Source: Planctomycetaceae bacterium (GTDB lineage Bacteria; Planctomycetota; Planctomycetia; Planctomycetales; Planctomycetaceae). From it: a DNA stretch of 38,304 bases. Below the pieces are notes generated by a model. That model had not been told where the DNA came from, searched no databases, and saw nothing but the letters and a program-made list of their open reading frames with translations. Every line of letters starts with the position of its first letter. The first letter of the stretch is position 1. The position numbers were made by a program, and so were the translations under genes. The stretch spans positions 1 through 38,304 of the forward strand of contig OMIV01000152.1 of assembly GCA_900299185.1 (NCBI GenBank), read 5' to 3'. Below, one piece after another: positions 1-8,072 of the stretch.

Positions 1-20
1 CCCGCAGGGGCGAGGGGAGA
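1..20 (+). repeat. Partial copy of dispersed C/G-rich element, right half
   Basis: The first 20 bases match the right half of the element at 2846-2893, 18430-18477 and 38196-38236 (GGGGCGAGGGGAG core). It lies in the open frame of the helicase gene and would encode PAGARGE, directly before the helicase-like EWCHRRLLARIH block. The left half is outside the window, so in-gene insertion is inferred. Confidence 0.5.
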
Positions 21-1686
21 ACAAAGGTGGGACTCGACCTCAAAGAACGAATGGTGCCATCGCCGACTACTCGCGCGGATTCATCGACTGACAATGGACG
101 GACTGCGGCGCGAGATTGAACCGGTGCCAGTTGAAGTCTTCTTAACGTTCCTCGCGCAACATCATGGGGTGAGTAGCAATGCGAAACGTGCGGGATCGAA
201 TGGGCTGTTCGAGGTCGTGTCGATGCTGCAAGGGCTCGACATTCCCGCCGTTGTTTGGGAGCGAGACGTCTTGCCAGCGCGGCTCAGTGGCTATCAAAGC
301 GAGTGGCTTGATGAGCTATGCCTAACCGGCGAAGTCGGATGGGGCCGACTCTATCCGCCGCCGCGCGATCCCGAACGCAGTGGCACTCCAGCAAACCTGA
401 CGCGCGTTGCTCCGGTGTCATTGTTCTTACGCGAAGATCTCTCTTGGCTTACGGCGTTCAATGCCGGCTCGACCGACGACGCCATCAGCTTACCCGCGCA
501 TCGACTGCGAACACTGCTTGCCGAACGAGGAGCGATGTTCGGCGCCGACTTGCGATCTCAGCTTGAGGTCAGCGCGGCCGAACTCGACGAGGTGCTCGGT
601 GAATTGATTTCGCGCGGGCTGTTGACGGCGGATGGCTTTGCGGGCTTGAGACAGTTCTTAGAGAGTCGCGATGCGTCGGTGTCACAACGATTACCGGCGC
701 GGATCGGGGCGGCTCGTCAACGCATGGCGACGGCACGCACGGGGAGATGGTCGTTATGGCGGCAGGGCGATAGTCGCCTTTCGCTCCGCGAAAGTGCTTC
801 TTCTGATGTCGCCAATGTCGAAGTGCAGGCGGACGATCGAAGACTGACTGAAGAGCAGACACCCTTTCGCGGAGCGAAAGGCGACAATGAATTCATTGAA
901 CAATGGGCATGGCAACTCCTGCGGCGGTGGGGCGTCGTCTTTAAGGATCTGCTGCAACGAGAACTCGGAGCTCCGCGTTGGTGGCAGCTCTTGCAGCTCT
1001 ATCGCAAGCTCGAAGCACGTGGCGAGATTCGCGGCGGACGGTTTGTCGCCGGGGTCGCTGGGGAGCAATTTGCATTACCTGACTCGGTGCAGAAGCTGCG
1101 GCAACTTCGCGAGCGTGAGCATGGATCAGATCATTCGCCGAGGGCTTCGCGAAACGCAGCCAAGGCTGCTCGTCCGCACTTCTTGGACGACGAGAGCAAG
1201 ACGGCTGAGCGATCGAGTTCTCAAGATGCTGGCGCTGCTGCATTAGGAAACCAGCAAGATGCGACGAGCACTCTAGGAGCCAACATCCAAACTCCGCGCG
1301 GCCGACTGCGGCGCGAGCACTCCCGCCAAACGCACTCGTTGCGGCAATCGTTCTTGTCGGATGCTGTAACGGAAAGCACAACTGCGGCGGTTGTGGGAAA
1401 GCCGGAGAACCCGAGCAGGGCAGATCCTGCGGCAAGCGCCTTGCCGCTCACTCTGGCAGTTACCGGCAAGCAACGTGTGAGCGAGATTGTCGTCATTTCG
1501 GCAGCCGACCCACTCAATCTGGTCGGCATTCTCACGAGCGATGACCGCGTGCCTGCGCTGCCATCGAACCGCATTGCGATGATCGGCGGCGTGCCGGTTG
1601 CGGCGGTTGTGAATCAGAGATTCGTGACGCTGACTGCGTTTCGACCGGAAGTGTCGAGCGACATTGAGCGAGCGTTAGAGGTTTGA
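1..1686 (+). CDS. lhr: Lhr-type ATP-dependent DNA helicase, C-terminal part (5' end outside window)
   Basis: Only the C-terminal, non-motor region of a large Lhr-family superfamily 2 helicase is present; the ATPase domains would lie before base 1. The frame is open from base 1, so the ATG at 94 is probably internal: codons before it already read EWCHRRLLARIHRL, which resembles Lhr sequence and runs on into DGLRREIEPV. Other family-like blocks are LDELCLTGEVGWGRL, LISRGLLTADGFAGLR, LLRRWGVVFKDLL, LEARGEIRGGRFVAG, GEQFALPDSV and, near the end, ISAADPLNLVGIL. Lhr enzymes act in DNA repair in other bacteria; that role is inferred. Two oddities: a 22-bp inverted repeat (773-885) encodes a linker after the GRWSL block, and about 100 low-complexity residues (about 1115-1440) separate the GEQFALP and SAADPLN blocks, which I expect to be close together in relatives. 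Frame is maintained throughout. The family call rests on remembered motifs. Confidence 0.85.
   Translation, partial: PAGARGEQRWDSTSKNEWCHRRLLARIHRLTMDGLRREIEPVPVEVFLTFLAQHHGVSSNAKRAGSNGLFEVVSMLQGLDIPAVVWERDVLPARLSGYQSEWLDELCLTGEVGWGRLYPPPRDPERSGTPANLTRVAPVSLFLREDLSWLTAFNAGSTDDAISLPAHRLRTLLAERGAMFGADLRSQLEVSAAELDEVLGELISRGLLTADGFAGLRQFLESRDASVSQRLPARIGAARQRMATARTGRWSLWRQGDSRLSLRESASSDVANVEVQADDRRLTEEQTPFRGAKGDNEFIEQWAWQLLRRWGVVFKDLLQRELGAPRWWQLLQLYRKLEARGEIRGGRFVAGVAGEQFALPDSVQKLRQLREREHGSDHSPRASRNAAKAARPHFLDDESKTAERSSSQDAGAAALGNQQDATSTLGANIQTPRGRLRREHSRQTHSLRQSFLSDAVTESTTAAVVGKPENPSRADPAASALPLTLAVTGKQRVSEIVVISAADPLNLVGILTSDDRVPALPSNRIAMIGGVPVAAVVNQRFVTLTAFRPEVSSDIERALEV
773..885. repeat. 22-bp perfect inverted repeat inside the helicase gene
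   Basis: Bases 773-794 and 864-885 are exact reverse complements (22 of 22; core CTTTCGCGGAGCGAAAGG) separated by 69 bases. The core is itself partly palindromic (CTTTCGC / GCGAAAG). The repeat adds no stop codon to the helicase frame and encodes LSLRESASS on one arm and FRGAKGD on the other. I have an impression of similar peptides in hypothetical proteins of planctomycete genomes, which suggests a dispersed small repeat, but only this pair is visible here. Confidence 0.75.
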
Positions 1687-1794
1687 AGGGAGGCGGTGAC
1701 TCGGGCTTAGGGACTTCCACAACTTCGAGATGAGTTGTCACACTCCGACTGCGTTTCAGTTCTTGCATTGCGCCGCAAAACGAAGAGCCCGCTT

Positions 1795-2745
1795 ATGTCG
1801 ACGCCCGATGCTCCGCTTAGTCCGATGGCCGCTGCAATCGCGAAGTCTCGGACATGTCATTGCCAGTTGACCGCAGCCGATATCCAAAGCGGAGTGGCTG
1901 AGATTCGACAGCTCGATAAACGCTCGGAACGCAATCGGTCGCGCGGTTGCATGATGGCTGTGTTGGGCATCGCGGGAGTGTTCGGCGGCTTCTTCCTGGC
2001 GGGCATCCTCAATATGCCGGCGCTGTTGTTGGTGCCGCTGGGTTCGTTAGTTCTGACGATCTGGTCGATCGGCGTCAGCCTGATCAATCGCAAGACTGAC
2101 TTTGAAAATCGACGTTACGAACTCGTGGCCAAAGTTGTGCAGCTCCTCAGCAAAGACATGAGCCCGGATGCCCCATTTGATCTCGCGCTCAATCTGCTGC
2201 CGCAAGATGACAAGTCGAAGTACGTGCGCGACGGGAAGGCTGGGCGTTGGAATGTGAAGCACTACCACGACCCGTGGTTGGTACTCGAAGGCCGCCTGCT
2301 CGACGGCACGAAGTTTTCGATACACGCTGCTGAAAAGCATCAAGCTCGGTCGTGTCGCAAGCGCGGACGCAGCGGCAAGATGAAGTTCAAATCCAAGTCG
2401 AAGAACTCTTCCGAGATGACGCTCTACTTGAAGGTGAAGAGCGAGAAGTACCCGCAGTTGGCCACGTTGGGCGAGTCCGCTCAGGGAGCCGTTCAAATCC
2501 CGATTTGGGCGGCGATCAAGTCGCTCGATGTGACGGAAGAGTCGCTCAATCTGCGCGTCACCACGCCGACGGCTTGGACCGTTGAGCCACCGCCACTACG
2601 AGACTTATCGAATGACAGCGGCTCTAAGAAACCTAAGCCGCGATCAAATACGAGTGCGGAAGGATCGGAGCTGGTGATGTCGATGTTTCTGAGCTTGTAT
2701 CAGATCTTGAACCTGGCTCGGGCCATTTCGAAGAGGCAGTCATGA
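1795..2745 (+). CDS. Membrane protein of unknown function, first gene of a three-gene unit
   Basis: I do not recognise a family. The ATG at 1795 is preferred; an ATG 60 bases earlier would add a polar, unhelpful N-terminus. From 1795 the 316-residue product has a cytoplasmic-looking N-terminus with a CHC motif (residues 21-23), a basic stretch (DKRSERNRSRG, 41-51), then two adjacent hydrophobic segments at about 52-72 and 75-97, followed by about 200 hydrophilic residues. That part contains a Lys/Arg/Ser-rich stretch around 180-205. The tail is again polar and ends with a short amphipathic segment (SMFLSLYQILNLARAI). The stop codon overlaps the next start in an ATGA arrangement, so the two genes are probably translated together. 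A membrane-anchored sensor or scaffold is possible but unproven. Confidence 0.7.
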   Translation: MSTPDAPLSPMAAAIAKSRTCHCQLTAADIQSGVAEIRQLDKRSERNRSRGCMMAVLGIAGVFGGFFLAGILNMPALLLVPLGSLVLTIWSIGVSLINRKTDFENRRYELVAKVVQLLSKDMSPDAPFDLALNLLPQDDKSKYVRDGKAGRWNVKHYHDPWLVLEGRLLDGTKFSIHAAEKHQARSCRKRGRSGKMKFKSKSKNSSEMTLYLKVKSEKYPQLATLGESAQGAVQIPIWAAIKSLDVTEESLNLRVTTPTAWTVEPPPLRDLSNDSGSKKPKPRSNTSAEGSELVMSMFLSLYQILNLARAISKRQS

Positions 2746-3524
2746 AGGCTTTGAAGACTCGAAGTTGTGATTTCGGTTTCGCTGATTCGAAGTCGAATTG
2801 GGTCGGCGGTGCGCGAGTTGGTGGGACGAACTCGGATTGCGATTGCCCCTCACCCCCAGCCCCTCTCCCCATAAGGGCGAGGGGAGCGAGAGGGTCGATG
2901 CTCGCAGTCGCCTTGCTGCTGTTGCCGATACTCAGTGACGCAGTGCTGCGAGCTGCCGATCCGGTCAAACCGAAGACCTTTAGTCGTGTTCAAATCAAAG
3001 ATGCAGCGGGCAAAGACGTTTGGGAATTCAAAGGGAAGGACGATGGGGCCAAGGTCGTTGATGCTCAGGAGCACGAGCTGTTTCGCATCAACCTCAGCGA
3101 TCACAAGCTCAAGATCAAGAAGCCGGATGACACTGTCGTCGGCTATGTGAGCGCGAAGCCGGGTGAGTTCAAAGTCATCGATGCCACGGGGAAGAAGGAA
3201 CTCTTTGAGGTTCAGCGACAGGCTGATGGCGATTGGAAGTTGAAGAATGGTCGAGACGAGTTGGTGGTCCGCATCAAGAAGCGCGACTATGGCTTCGAAC
3301 TTGAATCACAGGACGAGAAGAGCCTCTTCAAGAGCAAGCTGAAGGACGGCAAAGCATCGCTGAGAGATGCTCGCGACCAGACGGTCTATTACTCGAAGGA
3401 CACCGCTTCCACGTTGGCCGTGAGCTGCTTGGGAATGAAGGCCATCAGTGATGATGGGATGCGGTTGGGACTAGTCGCTGCTGTGATGTGGTTTGAAGCC
3501 GAGAGCGAAAGGAAGACACCATGA
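2742..3524 (+). CDS. Secreted or surface beta-rich protein of unknown function, with repeat element in its N-terminal coding region
   Basis: The start ATG at 2742 overlaps the previous stop by four bases (ATGA). The first 52 residues look unlike a signal peptide; residues about 36-51 (PSPPAPLPIRARGARG) are encoded by a copy of the dispersed element at 2846-2893. A good signal peptide then begins at Met53 (ATG at 2898): MLAVALLLLPILSDAVLRAAD. Either translation starts at 2898, or the element was inserted in frame between start and signal peptide. The mature part (about residues 75-235) is a run of short alternating charged and hydrophobic strands (VQIKDAAGKDVWEFKGKDDG and similar), suggesting a beta-strand fold; a LURP-one/tubby-like fold is only a guess. 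The region around residues 226-252 is mildly hydrophobic. The end overlaps the next gene by four bases. Confidence 0.7.
   Translation: MKALKTRSCDFGFADSKSNWVGGARVGGTNSDCDCPSPPAPLPIRARGARGSMLAVALLLLPILSDAVLRAADPVKPKTFSRVQIKDAAGKDVWEFKGKDDGAKVVDAQEHELFRINLSDHKLKIKKPDDTVVGYVSAKPGEFKVIDATGKKELFEVQRQADGDWKLKNGRDELVVRIKKRDYGFELESQDEKSLFKSKLKDGKASLRDARDQTVYYSKDTASTLAVSCLGMKAISDDGMRLGLVAAVMWFEAESERKTP
2846..2893 (+). repeat. Dispersed C/G-rich element, full copy inside a gene
   Basis: The sequence starts CCCCTCACCCCC and ends GGGCGAGGGGAGCGAGAGG. It closely matches 18430-18477 and 38196-38236. Its two ends are partly complementary (CCCCT...AGGGG / CTCCCC...GGGGAG), so it can fold as a hairpin. It lies within the open frame of the gene at 2742 and introduces no stop codon. 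Confidence 0.8.
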
Positions 3525-3925
3525 GTGAGCAACAATGGGACGCGACTCGGTGTAATGATCGAGCAGGGTTTCTCTTCAGCCACGATTGCCCGTACCCGCC
3601 GGTCAATGAATGTCAGCAATGCGGCCGACCGATCTGCGACGAGCACACGCGCTACAACGCCAACAGTGAGCCGACGTGTGTGTCGTGCATGAAGACCGCA
3701 GCGACATCGGATGATTCCATAGATCATCGCAACCAAGACAACGATCCGTACTTCTATGGCGATACTCACTATCGAGGTTACGGAAATTACAGCCACGGTT
3801 ATTGGGGGCACAGCAGCTATCGCTCGGCCAGTCACGGCGACTCGCGCGACTTCACGGCCGGAGACTCGGAAGGGCTAAGTGACGCTGACGATGCCACCTT
3901 CGAGAAAGATATGAGCGAAAGCTAA
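3521..3925 (+). CDS. Small Cys/His-rich putative zinc-binding protein
   Basis: This 134-residue product follows the previous gene with an ATGA overlap. Residues about 23-56 hold Cys and His spacing typical of a small zinc-binding module such as a B-box-like finger: CPYPP, then CQQCGRPICDEHTRY, then CVSC. The second half (about 67-115) is rich in Tyr, Gly, His, Ser and Asp (DTHYRGYGNYSHGYWGHSSY), probably disordered, and the end is acidic. No signal peptide is visible, so a cytoplasmic location is likely. In planctomycetes and other bacteria, such fingers often sit at the N-terminus of membrane proteins; here the finger stands alone with a disordered tail. A protein-interaction or regulatory role in the three-gene unit is inference. 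The family was not identified. Confidence 0.7.
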   Translation: MSEQQWDATRCNDRAGFLFSHDCPYPPVNECQQCGRPICDEHTRYNANSEPTCVSCMKTAATSDDSIDHRNQDNDPYFYGDTHYRGYGNYSHGYWGHSSYRSASHGDSRDFTAGDSEGLSDADDATFEKDMSES

Positions 3926-4045
3926 GGCCGAATACTGGCGGTGGTTGCAAACCGAATTGATGTCGTCGTCTTCATGCACTCCCACGATTGAAGACCAGTA
4001 AGCCTCTTTGTTGGCCCGCTACGGGTCTTTGTGGTTGATGCTGCT

Positions 4046-7000
4046 ATGAACCATGTCTTGCTCTGTCATTCTTGGCGCTTGCTGATTCTGGTGTGTTGGT
4101 TGTCGTCGATAGCGAGCGGCCAAGAGAAACCAACTTTCGATGAGGTTGGATTCAAAGAACACGTCGCGCCGGCGATCAAGAAGTTCTGCGTCCGGTGTCA
4201 TAATCCTGACAACATGGAGTCGGGCATTCGCGTCGATCAGCTCAGTGCGGTGCCAGAAGATCGTCAGCTCTTTCTGCTGCGAGGCATTCAAAAGCAGATC
4301 GATGAAGAAGCGATGCCGCCCAAAGACGAGCCGCAACTCACCGCTGACCAACGGCGGCTGATCAGTCAGTGGATTACGCGCACGATCAATGCGGCTCGAT
4401 CGAAGGAAACTCAACGTAATGGAGCCGTGCGACGACTCACCGTCGCTCAATATCGCAATACCCTGCGCGACCTGCTGGGACTGCAAGAGGATCTCACTGA
4501 CTCGTTGCCGCCCGATGGACTTTCGAAAGACGGATTCGCCAACAACGCTCAACTTCTGCAGCTCGCACCTCTGCAAGTCGAGACCTACTTCGACATCGCC
4601 GACAAGGCTTTGGGGCTGTGTTTGGTCGATGAGAAGTCCAAGCCCATCGTGCAAACCTTTCGCATGGAGTTTGGGACGAGCATCAATCCGACGCCGTGTC
4701 CCGATCGGTTGATCTTGGGTGCTAACAACGAGCTATTGGCCAACGCAGACTTCATGGTCACGGAGCCCAAGCCTTCGAAGCCGTTCGAGTTTCAGCCATT
4801 CGCCATGCGAACGAAGTACGACTTCATCGAGGGCTATGTCGGCAACGACACCATCCGTGCATGGAAGAAATTTGACAGCATCTATCACTCGGTCTTCGCC
4901 TGCGTGCGAGGGACTCCGGGATATCCCAAGGGACTGGCAACTCAAGTCGTACCCAGTGGGTTGCTGTTGAGGCCCGCGATTCCAAGTCCGGAAATCTTCG
5001 GTCAGTCCAACACCTATGGACCGATGGCGAACTTCAAGATCTCGCTGCGTGAACTTCCCGATCACGGCAACTTTCGAGTGACCGTGAAGGCTGCTCGTTA
5101 TGACGATGGCTTGCTGCTCGATCCCAACACTGACGCGGTGGCAGGTCACGTTGAGGGTGCTGTGGTTTGGGATCCGCCTGCGGATTTGAAGTCGTCGCGG
5201 ACGGTGACGATTCCTCGTGCTGGCATTTATCAAGTGGATCTCGATGAACCCGAACAGCCTGTCAATAAAGTTGAAGCGAATGGGACGCGACTGCAGGAAG
5301 GATTGGTTGGTGCTTGGCACTTCGATGAGGACTTAGCCAGCGACGTGACGGCGCTGAATTCGTCGACGTCATTCAATCAAGACAAGACTCAGCAGAAGGA
5401 TAAGGACGCGGCGCAGAAGGATGATCGCTCGCGGCTAGTGGGACGGTTGGTCGGTGATGCCAAGTTGCAGAAGTCTCCGTTCGGGCAAGCGGTTTCATTG
5501 GATGGCAACGACGACGAAGTCGTGATTCCGCATCATGAGTCGATGCATGTGGGCGATGGTGACTTCACCGTCACGGCGTGGATTCATCCGAAGAAGCTGC
5601 GACAAGCGGGCATCGTCGTGCTTGGTAAGTATGGCTGGACTCACGGTTGGATCTTGGACATGCCCGACAATCAGGGCGTGCTGCGGCTTGAGACAGCGAA
5701 CTCGAACAATCAGTCCAACGGCACCGTGCAATCTCCGGCGCGTGTTTTACGAGCCAATACCTGGCAGCACGTGGCTGTGATCGTTCGCCGCAAAGGGGAG
5801 ACGCAGTTGTTTGTGAATGGCTTTCCCGTCGCGAGTGGCACGATTGGTTCGGCCAACCTCGACAATCCCAAGGTCGATCTGCATGTGGGCCGAGTGCCCG
5901 ACGCTCAGCAATTTCATGGCGAGATCGATGAGGTCCATCTCTATCGTCGCGCGTTAGAGACCTCAGAGCTGCAAGCGTTGATCGCGCCGGGTCGCCAGTT
6001 CTTGAAGGCGCCGCGTCGCGAACTGGCTAATCAACTCACGCTGCAACTTGGCGACCGCCACTTCACAGGAGCGCCCCATCCGGCGTTCTTGGTTGCGAGG
6101 TTGCCTGCTGGTGAATTGCTGGTGACAGCGAATCAATCTCATCGCGTGGTCTTCAGTCCGTTGTCTGACGAGCACGAGATGACGCGACGTTTCAAGACGT
6201 TTGAAAAGAGGTCGCCAGCACTTGGAGTTCATTTGGGGTTACGGCGTGACTGCGGCAGCACGCTCAATCCGGTGAATGGTCCTCAGCCCGTGAGTCAGGG
6301 CGGCGTGCAAGATTTCATTTTTGAAGGAGCGATCAACGATTTCCCCACGCCTGATGTTGAAAAGGACAACGTCAATTATCTGGCGGGCATTCGTGAGATC
6401 GGCGTTCGTAGTGAGTACACCGACGGACGCGACATGCCGCGCATGCTGGTGAAGTCGATCGAGTTTGAAGGTCCGTATTACGAGTCCTGGCCGCCGCCGA
6501 CTCATCGTCGGATCTTTATCGAGTCACGGCACCCAACGGGTTCGCGATTGCATGCGGAAGACATCATTAGCTCGTTCACCACGCGAGCATTTCGACGTCC
6601 GTTGACGGCAGAAGAACTCGCGCCGATTGTGGCGGTGTGGAAAGAATCCTTCGCGAAGAAGAATGACTTTCAGCGCGCGATCAAGGACGCGCTGTTGGTC
6701 GTGCTGACGTCACCGCAGTTCTTGTTCTTGATCGAAAACAGCAGCAGCCCGGCGTCGGAAGATCTCGATGCTTATGAGCTAGCTTCGAAGCTCAGTTACT
6801 TCCTCTGGAACGCCCCGCCGGATGATCGTTTGTTGGAACGGGCCGCGAAGAATTCGTTGCATCAGTCACTCGATGTGGAGATTGATCGACTCATCCATGA
6901 CCCGCGCTTCGGACAGTTCATCAACGAGTTCGCTTCGCAGTGGCTGAGCCTCGATAAGTTTGATGTCGTCTCGGTCGACATGCAGCGTTATCCGAAACTC

Positions 7001-7753
7001 ACTCGCGACACGAAGACTCAACTGCGGCAAGAGCCGGTGCAATTTGTCCGACACCTCATCGAGCAGAATCTGACGTTGAGGAACTTGTTGCAGTCAGACT
7101 TTGTGATTGGGAATGAAGTCACCGCGAGCTACTACGGACTGGGCGATCGGACTGAGAGCGGTTTTAAGTTCGTCGCCATTCGACATGAGAACTCGCAACT
7201 GGGTGGAGTGCTGACTCAGGCAGGCATCTTGTCGGGACTCTCGGACGGGCGCGAGTCGAATCCGATCAAACGCGGAGCGTGGTTGGCTCGCAAGATCGTC
7301 GCGGAACCACCGGACGATCCGCCGCCAAATGTGCCGCGAATCGATGAAGAAGATCGTCAATTGACGCTGCGCCAAAAGCTCGAACGACATCGCAATCAAA
7401 AGGGCTGCGCCAAGTGCCACTCGGGGATTGACCCGTGGGGCCTGCCGTTCGAGTCCTTCGATGCCAGCGGCTTGCTGAAGAAGGCGCCTGACATTGATCC
7501 GCGCTCGACGCTACCGGACGGCACGGAAGTCAAAGATTTGAATGGCTTGAAGTCGTACCTCGCTACCGAGCGTCTTGATCAAGTGGCTTTCAGCTTCTTG
7601 AAGCATGTGGCTTGCTATGCCCTCGGTCGAAGTCTGACTTACAACGAAACGATGTACTTGAAAGAACACGCGACTCAACTGAAGGGCAGCGAATACCGCG
7701 CTCAAGACCTGGTGAGGTTCATCGTGAAGAGCGACCTGTTTCTGAAGAAGTGA
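4046..7753 (+). CDS. Secreted planctomycete cytochrome-like protein (DUF1587/DUF1595/DUF1592/DUF1588/DUF1585) with inserted LamG-like domain
   Basis: The ATG at 4046 gives a signal peptide (MNHVLLCHSWRLLILVCWLSS); a GTG at 4031 in frame is the alternative. The 1235-residue product has a first haem site CVRCH (residues 48-52) in a PSCyt1-like N-terminal region with AMPPK (about 89-93). A DUF1587 block (RRLTVAQYRNTLRDLLGL) follows at about 130-147. A concanavalin/LamG-like domain lies at about 420-645 (GAWHFDE, VSLDGNDDEVVIPH, FTVTAWIHPKK, GEIDEVHLYRRAL). Then come DUF1595 (about 837-899, AFRRPLTAEE), DUF1592 (about 909-1032, LASKLSYFLWNAPPDD), DUF1588 (about 1045-1145, GGVLTQAGILSG) with the second haem site CAKCH (1121-1125), and DUF1585 at the end. 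These families are periplasmic, typical of planctomycetes and of unproven function. The usual DUF1552 partner gene does not follow. The LamG insert suggests polysaccharide binding, by inference. Confidence 0.93.
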   Translation: MNHVLLCHSWRLLILVCWLSSIASGQEKPTFDEVGFKEHVAPAIKKFCVRCHNPDNMESGIRVDQLSAVPEDRQLFLLRGIQKQIDEEAMPPKDEPQLTADQRRLISQWITRTINAARSKETQRNGAVRRLTVAQYRNTLRDLLGLQEDLTDSLPPDGLSKDGFANNAQLLQLAPLQVETYFDIADKALGLCLVDEKSKPIVQTFRMEFGTSINPTPCPDRLILGANNELLANADFMVTEPKPSKPFEFQPFAMRTKYDFIEGYVGNDTIRAWKKFDSIYHSVFACVRGTPGYPKGLATQVVPSGLLLRPAIPSPEIFGQSNTYGPMANFKISLRELPDHGNFRVTVKAARYDDGLLLDPNTDAVAGHVEGAVVWDPPADLKSSRTVTIPRAGIYQVDLDEPEQPVNKVEANGTRLQEGLVGAWHFDEDLASDVTALNSSTSFNQDKTQQKDKDAAQKDDRSRLVGRLVGDAKLQKSPFGQAVSLDGNDDEVVIPHHESMHVGDGDFTVTAWIHPKKLRQAGIVVLGKYGWTHGWILDMPDNQGVLRLETANSNNQSNGTVQSPARVLRANTWQHVAVIVRRKGETQLFVNGFPVASGTIGSANLDNPKVDLHVGRVPDAQQFHGEIDEVHLYRRALETSELQALIAPGRQFLKAPRRELANQLTLQLGDRHFTGAPHPAFLVARLPAGELLVTANQSHRVVFSPLSDEHEMTRRFKTFEKRSPALGVHLGLRRDCGSTLNPVNGPQPVSQGGVQDFIFEGAINDFPTPDVEKDNVNYLAGIREIGVRSEYTDGRDMPRMLVKSIEFEGPYYESWPPPTHRRIFIESRHPTGSRLHAEDIISSFTTRAFRRPLTAEELAPIVAVWKESFAKKNDFQRAIKDALLVVLTSPQFLFLIENSSSPASEDLDAYELASKLSYFLWNAPPDDRLLERAAKNSLHQSLDVEIDRLIHDPRFGQFINEFASQWLSLDKFDVVSVDMQRYPKLTRDTKTQLRQEPVQFVRHLIEQNLTLRNLLQSDFVIGNEVTASYYGLGDRTESGFKFVAIRHENSQLGGVLTQAGILSGLSDGRESNPIKRGAWLARKIVAEPPDDPPPNVPRIDEEDRQLTLRQKLERHRNQKGCAKCHSGIDPWGLPFESFDASGLLKKAPDIDPRSTLPDGTEVKDLNGLKSYLATERLDQVAFSFLKHVACYALGRSLTYNETMYLKEHATQLKGSEYRAQDLVRFIVKSDLFLKK

Positions 7754-8072
7754 GGCGAAGGATCTGAGCCAAAGCTTTGAGTTCCTTTGTTCGAGTTCGT
7801 TGCTGCGTCACGCGTGGGCGAGTTCATTTCTTGCGGTTGCGACGATTTAGGGTCGTTCGTGCTGAAAGAACTCGACGGTGCACAAGTAGACGGATTGGTG
7901 TAGATTCCAAATAACCGCTCCCATCGCGCGAGAAGTCAGCAATCGATGATCGTTTTTGGGGGCATTGAGGCAACGTGTAACGCACTGAGTGCGGTAGTCA
8001 CCTATCTTTGTGGTTTGAGGCGTTGCTGTACGAATTCGCGCACTGATGCGGGAATTGAGTTAGGAGATCGTC
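7754..8072. other. Intergenic stretch upstream of the DUF1559 gene
   Basis: No open frame with coding character, RNA gene or strong terminator hairpin was seen in these 319 bases. The last 20 bases hold a good Shine-Dalgarno sequence (TTAGGAGAT) for the gene at 8073. The promoter is presumably here, but I cannot point to convincing -35/-10 boxes. Confidence 0.6.
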
